Shown: piece by piece, positions 18,891 through 26,010 of the stretch
Layout of the letters: every line of letters starts with the position of its first letter
Position numbering within the stretch: position 1 is the stretch's first letter
NCBI RefSeq assembly: GCF_021272185.1
Contig: NZ_JAJSEC010000001.1
Coordinates: 620,001 to 684,000, forward strand
Origin: Roseivivax sp. GX 12232
Lineage (GTDB): Bacteria > Pseudomonadota > Alphaproteobacteria > Rhodobacterales > Rhodobacteraceae
Direction: 5' to 3'
Length of the DNA stretch: 64,000 nt
Program-made: the position numbers and the translations under genes
Notes under the pieces: generated by a model
The model's input: the letters and a program-made list of their open reading frames with translations, nothing else
Told to the model about the DNA's origin: nothing
The model's database searches: none

Positions 18891-19184
18891 GGCGGGGCGG
18901 GCGCTGAGGCGCCGGCCGGAGGGGGCTAGGCGCTGTGGGCATAGCCCTCGGGGGCCGAAGGGTGGCGCAGGCGAAGAGCCCTAGCGCGCCGAAGGGTAGC
19001 GCGAAGGCTTAACCTCAAAGACCTGAAGGACGGCCCGCGGGCTTCGCCCGCTGCCCCGTGACCGTCTGCCCTAGACGCCCGGCCCCAGCCCGCAAAGGCC
19101 AAAGCCCTCCTGCCAAAACAATCCCCGCGACGGCCCGGCCCTCACCCTTTCAGGCGTCAGGCCCGGCCCGCCGCGGGGCGCCTC
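18891..19184. other. Gap with short imperfect repeats, convergent genes
   Basis: This 294-bp stretch separates convergent genes. It holds two imperfect copies of a GCCGAAGGGT-(A/G)-GCGC motif near 18956 and 18992 and a GCGGGCTTCGCCCGC hairpin near 19038. No gene is visible. Confidence 0.4.
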
Positions 19185-20429
19185 TCACTCGTTCCAGGCG
19201 CGGTCCTCGCCGCCGAGACCGCCGATCTGCATCCGCGTCGGAAGGCCGATGCGGTCGAGCACCTCGAAGAAGGGCTTGGGGTCCAGCTCCTCGACGTTCT
19301 TCATGGTCTTGGCGTCCCAATCGCCCTGGGCGATCAGCATGGCCGCCGCGACCGGCGGCACGCCTGCGGTGTAGGAGATGCCCTGGCTGCCCACTTCCTC
19401 GTAGGCTTCCTTGTGGTCGGCGACGTTGTAGACGAAGAGCTCGACCTCCTCGCCGTCCTTCACCCCGCGCACGAGGTCGCCGATGCAGGTCTTGCCGGTG
19501 TAGTCAGGCGCCAGGCTCGAGGGATCGGGCAGGCAGGCCTTCACCACCTTCAGCGGCACCACCTCCTGGCCCTCGGCCAGGGTCACCGGCTGCTCGGAGA
19601 GAAGCCCGATGTTCTTCAGCACGGTGAAGACGTTGATGTAGTGATCGCCGAAGCCCATCCAGAAGCGCACGTCGGCCTCGGGATAGTTGGTCGCCAGCGA
19701 ATGCACCTCGTCGTGGCCCGACTGGTAGGCGCGCTGGCTGCCGACCACCGGCAGGTCCCAGTCGCGCCCGCTCTCGAACATCGACTTCTCCTTCCACTGG
19801 CGGTCTTCCCAGTAATAGACCGTGCCGGTGAACTCGCGGAAGTTGATCTCGGGGTCGAAGTTGGTGGCGAAATACTTGCCGTGCGAGCCCGCGTTCACAT
19901 CCACGATGTCGATCGAGCGGACCTCGTCCATGCGGTCGATGGCAAAGCGCGCGAAGGCGTTCACCACGCCCGGATCGAAGCCCGCGCCGAGGATCGCGGT
20001 CACGCCCTTCTCGGCGCAGAGGTCGCGCTTCTTCCACTCGTAGTTGGCATACCACGGCGGGGTCTCGCAGATCTTGTCGGGCTCTTCGTGGATCGCGGTG
20101 TCGATATAGGCCGCGCCGGTCTCGATGCAGGCGTCGAGGACATACATGTTCACGAAGGCCGAGCCCACGTTGATCACGATCTCGGCGCGGGTGTCGCGGA
20201 TGAGCTGCGCCACGGCGGGTGTGTCGCGGGCGTCGATCTCATGCGCCGAGAGCGCCCGATCGGTCTTCATCGCGCCTTTTTCGCGCACGCTGTCGATGAT
20301 CGCCTCGCATTTCGAGAGCGTCCGCGACGCGATATGAATGTCGCCCAGAATATCGTTGTTCTGCGCGCATTTATGCGCCACGACCTGCGCGACGCCGCCG
20401 GCGCCGATGATGAGAACGGAATCCGTCAT
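19185..20429 (-). CDS. Carboxynorspermidine/carboxyspermidine dehydrogenase
   Basis: A 414-residue saccharopine-dehydrogenase-like oxidoreductase. It begins with a Rossmann NAD(P) motif (IIGAGGVAQVVAHKCA, residues 7-22) and has the family's ILGAGFDPGVVNAFARFA core. The enzyme condenses aspartate semialdehyde with putrescine (or diaminopropane) and reduces the product to carboxy(nor)spermidine. The gene follows nspC by 38 bp, and the two enzymes act in succession, which makes the assignment firm. Homologues are often mislabelled saccharopine dehydrogenase (lysine metabolism). Confidence 0.9.
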   Translation of the reverse strand: MTDSVLIIGAGGVAQVVAHKCAQNNDILGDIHIASRTLSKCEAIIDSVREKGAMKTDRALSAHEIDARDTPAVAQLIRDTRAEIVINVGSAFVNMYVLDACIETGAAYIDTAIHEEPDKICETPPWYANYEWKKRDLCAEKGVTAILGAGFDPGVVNAFARFAIDRMDEVRSIDIVDVNAGSHGKYFATNFDPEINFREFTGTVYYWEDRQWKEKSMFESGRDWDLPVVGSQRAYQSGHDEVHSLATNYPEADVRFWMGFGDHYINVFTVLKNIGLLSEQPVTLAEGQEVVPLKVVKACLPDPSSLAPDYTGKTCIGDLVRGVKDGEEVELFVYNVADHKEAYEEVGSQGISYTAGVPPVAAAMLIAQGDWDAKTMKNVEELDPKPFFEVLDRIGLPTRMQIGGLGGEDRAWNE

Positions 20430-20467
20430 GGCGGTCCCCCTTGTCGTCTCGGGTGGGTTTGCCCCGC

Positions 20468-21562
20468 TCAGGAGAGCGCGGCGCGGAAATCCTCGTAGCC
20501 GAAGTCGCGCACCAGCCTCTCGGTGCCGTCGAGCTCGCGGATGGCGATGGCGGGCATCTTCACGCCGTTGAACCAGTTTTTCTTGACCATGGTGTAACCG
20601 CCCGCGTCGGCGATCGACAGCCGGTCGCCCGGCGACAGCGCCTGAGGAAAGCGGAACTCGCCGAAGATGTCACCGGCGAGGCAGGACTTGCCGCAGATCA
20701 TCCATTCCTCGGGGCCGGCGTCGGGCAGCATCTTGCCGCTCTCGCGGTAGATCAGGAGGTCGAGCATATGCGCCTCGACCGAACTGTCGACGATGGCGAG
20801 GTTCTTGCCGTTGTGCAGCGTGTCGAGCACCGTCACCTCGAGCGAGGTCGAATTGGTGATCGCCGCCTCGCCGGGCTCGAGGTAGACCTGCACCTCGTTC
20901 TCGCCCGCAAAGCGCTTCAGCCGTTCGGCCAGCTGCTCGAGCGGATAGCCCTCGCCGGTGAAATGGATGCCGCCGCCGAGGCTGATCCAGTCCATCCTGC
21001 GGATCAGATGGCCGAAGCGCGCCTCGATCTGGTCGAGCATGGCGTCGAACCGGGCGAAATCGGCGTTCTCGCAGTTGTTGTGGAACATGAAGCCCGAGAT
21101 CAGATCGGCCACCGGCTCGATGTCCTCGGGCGCATGTTCGCCCAGCCGCGAGAAAGGCCGCGCGGGGTCGGCGAGGTCGAAATCCGAGGTCGAGACGCCG
21201 GGGTTCACCCGCAGCCCGCGGGTGTGCCCGGCGCTGCGACCTTCGAAGCGGCGGAGCTGGTTCGCGGTGTTGAAGATCACCTTGTCGGAGACCGAGAGCA
21301 CCTCGTCGATCTCGTGCTCGGCCCAGGCCACGGAATAGGCATGGGTCTCCTTGCCGAAGGTCTCGGCGCCGAGCTTCACCTCGAAGAGCGAGGACGAGGT
21401 CGTGCCGTCCATATACTCGCGCATGAAGTCGAAGACGCCCCAGCTGGCAAAGCACTTCAGCGCCAAGAGCGCCTTGGCCCCGGAGGCCTCGCGCAGCCAG
21501 GCGATCTTCTCCATGTTGGGCTGAAGTCGGGCCTTGTCGATCAGGTAATAGGGCGTCTGCAT
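20468..21562 (-). CDS. nspC: Carboxynorspermidine/carboxyspermidine decarboxylase
   Basis: A 364-residue PLP enzyme of the alanine-racemase-fold decarboxylases. It decarboxylates carboxyspermidine to spermidine (or the nor-form). The PLP lysine is probably in LLALKCFASWG near residue 30; FHNNCENADF and CGKSCLAGDIFGEF are characteristic of the NspC branch. I chose the ATG at 21562 rather than upstream codons because it gives the usual length and N-terminus (MQTPYYLIDKARL) and has a GA/G-rich Shine-Dalgarno (GGGGAGAG). It is first in a two-gene operon with the dehydrogenase. Confidence 0.93.
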   Translation of the reverse strand: MQTPYYLIDKARLQPNMEKIAWLREASGAKALLALKCFASWGVFDFMREYMDGTTSSSLFEVKLGAETFGKETHAYSVAWAEHEIDEVLSVSDKVIFNTANQLRRFEGRSAGHTRGLRVNPGVSTSDFDLADPARPFSRLGEHAPEDIEPVADLISGFMFHNNCENADFARFDAMLDQIEARFGHLIRRMDWISLGGGIHFTGEGYPLEQLAERLKRFAGENEVQVYLEPGEAAITNSTSLEVTVLDTLHNGKNLAIVDSSVEAHMLDLLIYRESGKMLPDAGPEEWMICGKSCLAGDIFGEFRFPQALSPGDRLSIADAGGYTMVKKNWFNGVKMPAIAIRELDGTERLVRDFGYEDFRAALS

Positions 21563-22076
21563 CGGGCGCTCTCCCCTCCTCGCTGCCGCGGCGTTGCGCG
21601 CCATATAAGTCCCCGTGCCGCGGGGGGCAAGAAACTGCGGGGAATGGCGGGGGATATGGCTGTTGGGGAGGCTCCCTGCGGGCGGACCGGGTGGTGGTTT
21701 GCGCAAACCCCGTGCCATGCGCGTGGCGGGGTGCGGGCGCTGGTGGGTGGCGGTGACGGGTGGAGTGTGGCGCGGTCCGGCGTGGGGCTGGGTCTTATGC
21801 TCCGCCGCCTACGCTCCGAGGTGAGCCGGGCGGAGCGATTGGCTCTCCGCGCCCCCCGGCCCTGGGCCACTCACCCTCAGCCCGATCCACACAGCACCAC
21901 CCCACCAACCGCCTTCCCCCGCACCGAAAACCCACACCCGCGGCGGGATGTCGCATTCGTGAGTGAACTCGCCCCGCTTCTCTGCTACCGTTTTCATAGC
22001 GTTAAGGGACGCGGTCCGGCCTACCGGGCGATGGTGGTCTTCTCCCGGATGTGGCTGGCACATCGGAGGATGCCCT
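21563..22076. other. Divergent promoter region, nspC and DUF2189 gene
   Basis: A 514-bp gap between divergent genes, with no gene visible on either strand. It contains a perfect 14-bp palindrome (21696-21709), described separately, and an AT-richer patch near 21955-22010 that may hold the rightward promoter. Confidence 0.5.
21696..21709. promoter_or_regulatory. Perfect 14-bp palindrome upstream of nspC
   Basis: GGTTTGCGCAAACC is fully self-complementary and stands 134 bp upstream of the nspC start. Such a site suits a dimeric repressor; which one is unknown. Confidence 0.4.
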
Positions 22077-22934
22077 ATGGTCAAAACAATCGGAAATCCG
22101 CTGTCATGGACGATGCACGGCCTGGCCGATGCGGCGGGTCATGTCACCCAGACGGTCGAGCGCATCGGCGGGCAGGAGCATGTCACGCCCAGGGTCAGGG
22201 CCCTCACCCACGAGGACCTGCGCGAGGCGCTGCGACGGGGCCGGGCGGATTTCGCCGCGGCGCGGACCGACGTGATGTTCATCTGCCTGATCTATCCCGC
22301 CATGGGGCTGATGCTGGCGGCCCTCGGGCTCAACATGAACATGCTGCCGATCCTCTTCCCGGTGGCGGCGGGCTTCGCGCTCCTGGGCCCCTTCGCGGCG
22401 GTCGGGCTCTACGAGGTGAGCCGCCAGCGCGAGGCCGGACAGGAGGTCTCCTGGCTGGCGGCGCTGAACGTTATCCGCTCGCCGAACTTCGGGGCCATGG
22501 TGGTCCTGGGGCTCTATCTCGCGGCGCTCTTCCTGGCCTGGCTCCTGACCGCCCATGCGATCTGGGCGCTGACCCTCGGCCCGGTGCCGCCGGCCTCGAT
22601 CGCGGAATTTGCCAGCGCGGTCCTGACGACAGGCGCGGGCTGGGCGATGATGGTGATCGGCATCGCGGTGGGCTTCGTCTTCGCGCTGGCGGTCCTGGTG
22701 ACCAGCGCGGTGAGCTTCCCGCTGCTGCTCGACCGCAACATCGGCGTGCCGGCGGCCATCGCCACCTCCTACAAGGTGTTCCGCGCCAATCCGCGGATGA
22801 TGATGACCTGGGGCGCCATGGTCGCCACGCTCCTGGTCTTGGGCTCGATCCCGGCCTTCATCGGGCTGATCATCGTGCTGCCGCTCCTGGGCCATGCGAC
22901 CTGGCACCTCTACCGCCGCGCGGTGCGCTTCTGA
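22077..22934 (+). CDS. DUF2189 integral membrane protein
   Basis: A 285-residue inner-membrane protein with about six hydrophobic segments; the core (FICLIYPAMGLMLAALG, FPVAAGFALLGPFAAVGLYE) matches the DUF2189 family of unknown function. The ATG at 22077 is chosen because GGAGGA lies six bases before it; the frame is open further upstream, but the extra sequence is Trp/Arg-rich and unlike the family. Single gene, followed by a hairpin that may serve as terminator. Confidence 0.85.
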   Translation: MVKTIGNPLSWTMHGLADAAGHVTQTVERIGGQEHVTPRVRALTHEDLREALRRGRADFAAARTDVMFICLIYPAMGLMLAALGLNMNMLPILFPVAAGFALLGPFAAVGLYEVSRQREAGQEVSWLAALNVIRSPNFGAMVVLGLYLAALFLAWLLTAHAIWALTLGPVPPASIAEFASAVLTTGAGWAMMVIGIAVGFVFALAVLVTSAVSFPLLLDRNIGVPAAIATSYKVFRANPRMMMTWGAMVATLLVLGSIPAFIGLIIVLPLLGHATWHLYRRAVRF

Positions 22935-22979
22935 GCGGAGGGTTGTGCGGCCGGTTTCGGGGAACCGCTAGAGAGTGAA

Positions 22980-23010
22980 GGGGCGCGCTCGGGCAGACCC
23001 GGCGCGCCCC
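22980..23010 (+). terminator. Hairpin between convergent genes
   Basis: GGGGCGCG (22980-22987) and CGCGCCCC (23003-23010) form a perfect 8-bp stem with an inner CCGG-type loop. A weak ATTCTTT follows on the + strand, so it probably terminates the DUF2189 gene. Confidence 0.55.
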
Positions 23011-23065
23011 ATTCTTTAGCGGCGGGCCCGCGATCCGATGACCGCCCTGCCCGCCGAGCAGCAGC

Positions 23066-23854
23066 TTACCGCGTCCCGGCCCGCGCCGCGTAAAGCGCCA
23101 CGGCGGCGGCGTTGGAGACGTTCAGCGAGCCGAAGCCGCCGGCGAAGTCGATGCGTACCAGCGCGTCGCAGGTCTCACGGGTCTTGGGGCGCAGCCCCGG
23201 GCCCTCGGCGCCGAGGACCAGGGCGACGGCGCGGTCGCCGGCCTCCTCCAGCGCCACCTCGAGGCTGACCTCGGCGGTGCCGTCGAGGCCGAGCACCAGG
23301 TAGCCCATGTCCTTCAGCTGCTCCATCGCGCGGGCCAGGTTCACCTCGCGCAGGTAGGGCTGGCGTTCGAGCGCCCCCGAGGCGGTCTTGGCCAGGGCGC
23401 CGGTCTCGGGCGCGGAATGATGCTTCGTGCCGATCACCGCGCGGGCGCCGAAAACCTCGGCGGAACGCAGGATCGCGCCCACGTTATGCGGGTCGGTCAC
23501 CCGGTCGAGCAACACCACCCGCGGCGGGCGTGTGCCGTCGCCCTGGGCCACCTCGACAAGCGGCCCCCAATCGAGCGGCTTCACCTCGAGCGCCGCGCCC
23601 TGGTGCACAGAGCCCGGATCGAGCGGTGCCGCGAACTTGCGCGGATCGCTGATCTCGGGCTCGATCCCGGCCTGCGCCAGGGCCTCCTTCAGCTTCTCCG
23701 CGGCGTTCGGCGTCAGCACCAGGCGCAGCTTCTCGCGCGCGGGATTCTCCAGCGCGTCGCGCACCGCGTGCAGGCCGAAAAGCCAGACGGTTTCGCCCGC
23801 CGAAGCCCGGCGCGCCTGTTCCTTCTCGATCACCCAGCGGGGTTTCTTCGCCAT
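23066..23854 (-). CDS. rlmB: 23S rRNA (guanosine-2251-2'-O)-methyltransferase RlmB
   Basis: A 262-residue SpoU-family (SPOUT) methyltransferase. The N-terminal substrate-binding domain (about 25-95) precedes the knotted catalytic domain with motif 1 VTDPHNVGAILRSAEVFGA, motif 2 LVLGAEGPGLRP and motif 3 FAGGFGSLNVSNAAAVALY. It methylates G2251 in the peptidyl-transferase P-loop of 23S rRNA. TrmH-like tRNA methylation is the alternative within the family, but the added N-terminal domain favours RlmB. Divergent from the tRNA-Tyr gene. Confidence 0.92.
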   Translation of the reverse strand: MAKKPRWVIEKEQARRASAGETVWLFGLHAVRDALENPAREKLRLVLTPNAAEKLKEALAQAGIEPEISDPRKFAAPLDPGSVHQGAALEVKPLDWGPLVEVAQGDGTRPPRVVLLDRVTDPHNVGAILRSAEVFGARAVIGTKHHSAPETGALAKTASGALERQPYLREVNLARAMEQLKDMGYLVLGLDGTAEVSLEVALEEAGDRAVALVLGAEGPGLRPKTRETCDALVRIDFAGGFGSLNVSNAAAVALYAARAGTR

Positions 23855-23923
23855 CGCTCATGCCCTTCGCGTTAAGGCCTTTCCCCTGTCGAAACCCGCG
23901 GGCCAAAGCAAGGGATTTTCCGG

Positions 23924-23950
23924 TTGACGGGAAATTGGGCCATCTGTATT
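23924..23950 (+). promoter_or_regulatory. Promoter of tRNA-Tyr
   Basis: A TTGACG -35 box (23924-23929) and a TGTATT -10 (23945-23950), 15 bp apart, lie about 33 bp before the mature tRNA. The spacing is slightly short, so the exact -10 is uncertain. Confidence 0.5.
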
Positions 23951-23982
23951 CGACCCACCACGCGCCGGGGCAGCCCGGTGTC

Positions 23983-24066
23983 GGGCGACGAGCTGCAAGG
24001 TGCGGCAGCGGACTGTAAATCCGCCGGGGAGACCCACGCCTGGTTCGATTCCAGGGTCGCCCACCA
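23983..24066 (+). tRNA. tRNA-Tyr (GTA)
   Basis: A type II tRNA of 84 nt including an encoded CCA. The acceptor stem GGGCGAC pairs with GTCGCCC; the anticodon arm GCGGA-CTGTAAA-TCCGC shows the GTA anticodon; a variable arm (GGG-GAGA-CCC) and a perfect T arm (CCTGG-TTCGATT-CCAGG) follow. The D stem is only three pairs (GCT/GGC), as is usual for tRNA-Tyr. Confidence 0.97.
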
Positions 24067-24103
24067 CTTCCCCCCTTCCTTTTCAGGCACCTTGTTCCGC
24101 CGC

Positions 24104-25346
24104 TCAGCGGGTCAGGCCGAAGCGCGCCGCGCCGTAGGGCGCGAGGTCGATATTGGGCCGCCGGTCGAGCATCGCCTCGGCCAGGAGCCGCCCGGTCTTC
24201 GGGCCCGCCGTCAGCCCGACGTGGTGATGCCCGACCCCGGCCCAGAGACCCTTCGGCCCGACCTCGCCCAGAAGCGGCAGGCTGTCGGGCAGACCGGGGC
24301 GATGACCCATCCAGCGCGTCGCGCCCTGCCAGTCGAGCCCGGGGAAAGCCCGTGCGCCTTGCTTGCGGATCAGCGCGAAAGGCGCCTCGGACGGGCCCGC
24401 CTCGGTGCCGCCGAACTCCAGGACACCGGCGAGCCGGGTGCCCGCGGCCATGGGCGTCGCGACAAAGGCGCCCTCGGCGACCATGAGCGGCTGGCGCGGG
24501 CCGCCGTCACCGCTGGCGAGCTGGTAGTGGTAACCGCGTTCGCTTTCGAGCGGCAGCGTGAGGCCCAGTCCCGCCAGAAGCGCCCGCGCGCCCACGCCCG
24601 CGGTGACCAGCACCCGGTCGGCGCTGAGCGCTTCGCCCCCGGCCATGACCCCGGACACGGCGCCATCCTCGATGCGCAGCGCGTCGACCTCGGTCCGGTG
24701 GAGCCTGCCGCCCTCGGCCTCGAAGGCGCGGGCCAGCGCCGCGACATAGCCGCCGGGGTCGGCGACAAAGCCGTGATCCTTCAGGACCGCGAGGCAGCCC
24801 AGCCCCGGCCCCAGCGCCGGGTCGTAGTCGCGCACATCCCTCCCCGCGATGCGCAGATGCCGGAACCCGGCCTGCGCCTTGATCTCGAGCGCGGCGCGGT
24901 CGGCCTCATAGGCCCCGCGCGTCCGGGTAGGCATAGACGTAATCCGAACGCGCGAGATAGGCCGCGGCCTCGGTGCCCCGGGCCAGCGCCTCATGCGCGG
25001 CGACCGCATCGGTCACAAGCTCGCCCAGCGCCGCGCCGATGCGCGCGACCTCGGCCCGGCCCGCGTGGCGCGCGGCGCGCAGGAGCCAGGGCAGGAGCTT
25101 CGGCAGGTAGGACCAGCGCAGGAACAAGGGCTTGTCGCGGTCGAGCAGCATGCCCGGCGCCGCCCGGATCGCGCCCGCGTCGATCGAGGGACGCACCGCC
25201 GAGGCTGCCAGCACGCCGGCATTGCCGAAAGAGGCCCCCTGCCCCGGCGCGTCCCGGTCGATCAGCGTGACCTCGGCGCCCATGCGCCGCAGCCAGAGCG
25301 CCGATGAGACGCCCACGATCCCGGCCCCGATGACCACCACCCGCAT
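24104..25346 (-). pseudogene. Frameshifted D-amino-acid dehydrogenase-like FAD oxidoreductase
   Basis: Two frames together make one FAD-dependent amine/D-amino-acid dehydrogenase. The first (25346-24906) has the Rossmann GAGIVGVSSALWLRRMG start and ends at DARGL; the second continues the protein from YEADRAALEIKAQAGF to the C-terminal HHHVGLTAGPKTGRLLAE typical of DadA. The frames join at a run of four C on the + strand (24913-24916); one base fewer there would restore about 413 continuous residues. So it is either a recent frameshift mutation or a homopolymer sequencing error. It precedes the tRNA-Tyr gene and overlaps no other gene. Confidence 0.85.
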
Positions 25347-25350
25347 GGGA

Positions 25351-25818
25351 TCAGAGCTTCGAGGAGATGACGCCGGTCGCGAAGCCGCCCATGCGCAGCT
25401 CTCCGAAGAGCCGCTGGTATTCGATCTTCGGACAGCGGTTCTGGATCACGTCGATGCCGCGGGCCTCGGCTTTGGCGGCGGCCTCCGGGCTTTCCACGCC
25501 GATCTGCATCCAGACGGTGCGCAGCTTCGGGAAACGCTCCAGCGCCTCTTCGACGATGCCGGGCACCGCCTCGGAGCGGCGGAAGATGTCGACCATGTCG
25601 ATCTCGGCGCTGACATCCGCCATGCCGCCCGCGACCTCGCGACCGAAGAGCGTCTTGCCCGCGTGGCCGGGATTGACCGGATGCACCTCGAAGCCCTTGG
25701 TCGAGAGGTAGCGCCCGACGTAATGGCTTGGCCGCACCGGGTTCGGCGAGACCCCGATCATCGCGATCACCCGGGTCCGCTTCAGCACGTCGCGCAGGAA
25801 GGCGTCGGAATAGCTCAT
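25351..25818 (-). CDS. CoA-binding domain protein (YccU type)
   Basis: A 155-residue Rossmann-like CoA_binding_2 protein, the fold of the succinyl-CoA synthetase alpha N-terminus. Visible are VIAMIGVSPNPVRPSHYVG (residues 17-35), VHPVNPGHAGKTLFG and WMQIGVESPEA, then a conserved Cys in IQNRCPKIEY. Stand-alone members bind CoA but have no settled function. The downstream frameshifted dehydrogenase starts four bases after its stop, so the two were one unit. Confidence 0.88.
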   Translation of the reverse strand: MSYSDAFLRDVLKRTRVIAMIGVSPNPVRPSHYVGRYLSTKGFEVHPVNPGHAGKTLFGREVAGGMADVSAEIDMVDIFRRSEAVPGIVEEALERFPKLRTVWMQIGVESPEAAAKAEARGIDVIQNRCPKIEYQRLFGELRMGGFATGVISSKL

Positions 25819-25843
25819 GCCGTCCTCCCGAGGCCCGGAACGG

Positions 25844-25874
25844 AAAAAGGCGCCCGGGCCAAAGCCCGGACGCC
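25844..25874 (-). terminator. Intrinsic terminator after the CoxL-like gene
   Basis: On the minus strand an 11-bp stem with one mismatch (25874-25864 with 25859-25849) is followed by TTTTT (25848-25844). It lies between the CoxL-like gene and the CoA-binding gene and separates their transcripts. A second hairpin at 25904-25924 (CGCAGGC/GCCTGCG) lies just before it. Confidence 0.75.
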
Positions 25875-26010
25875 AGTCACGGAACGAGGGACAGTGAAGG
25901 TGTCGCAGGCGTTCCGAGCCTGCGAGCCTTCTAATAATGTGGGCGCGAAAGTCACAGTTTGTAGCCCGGTCGCGAAAGCGTGAACAAAAGGGTTGCAGTT
26001 TCCGATTTTT

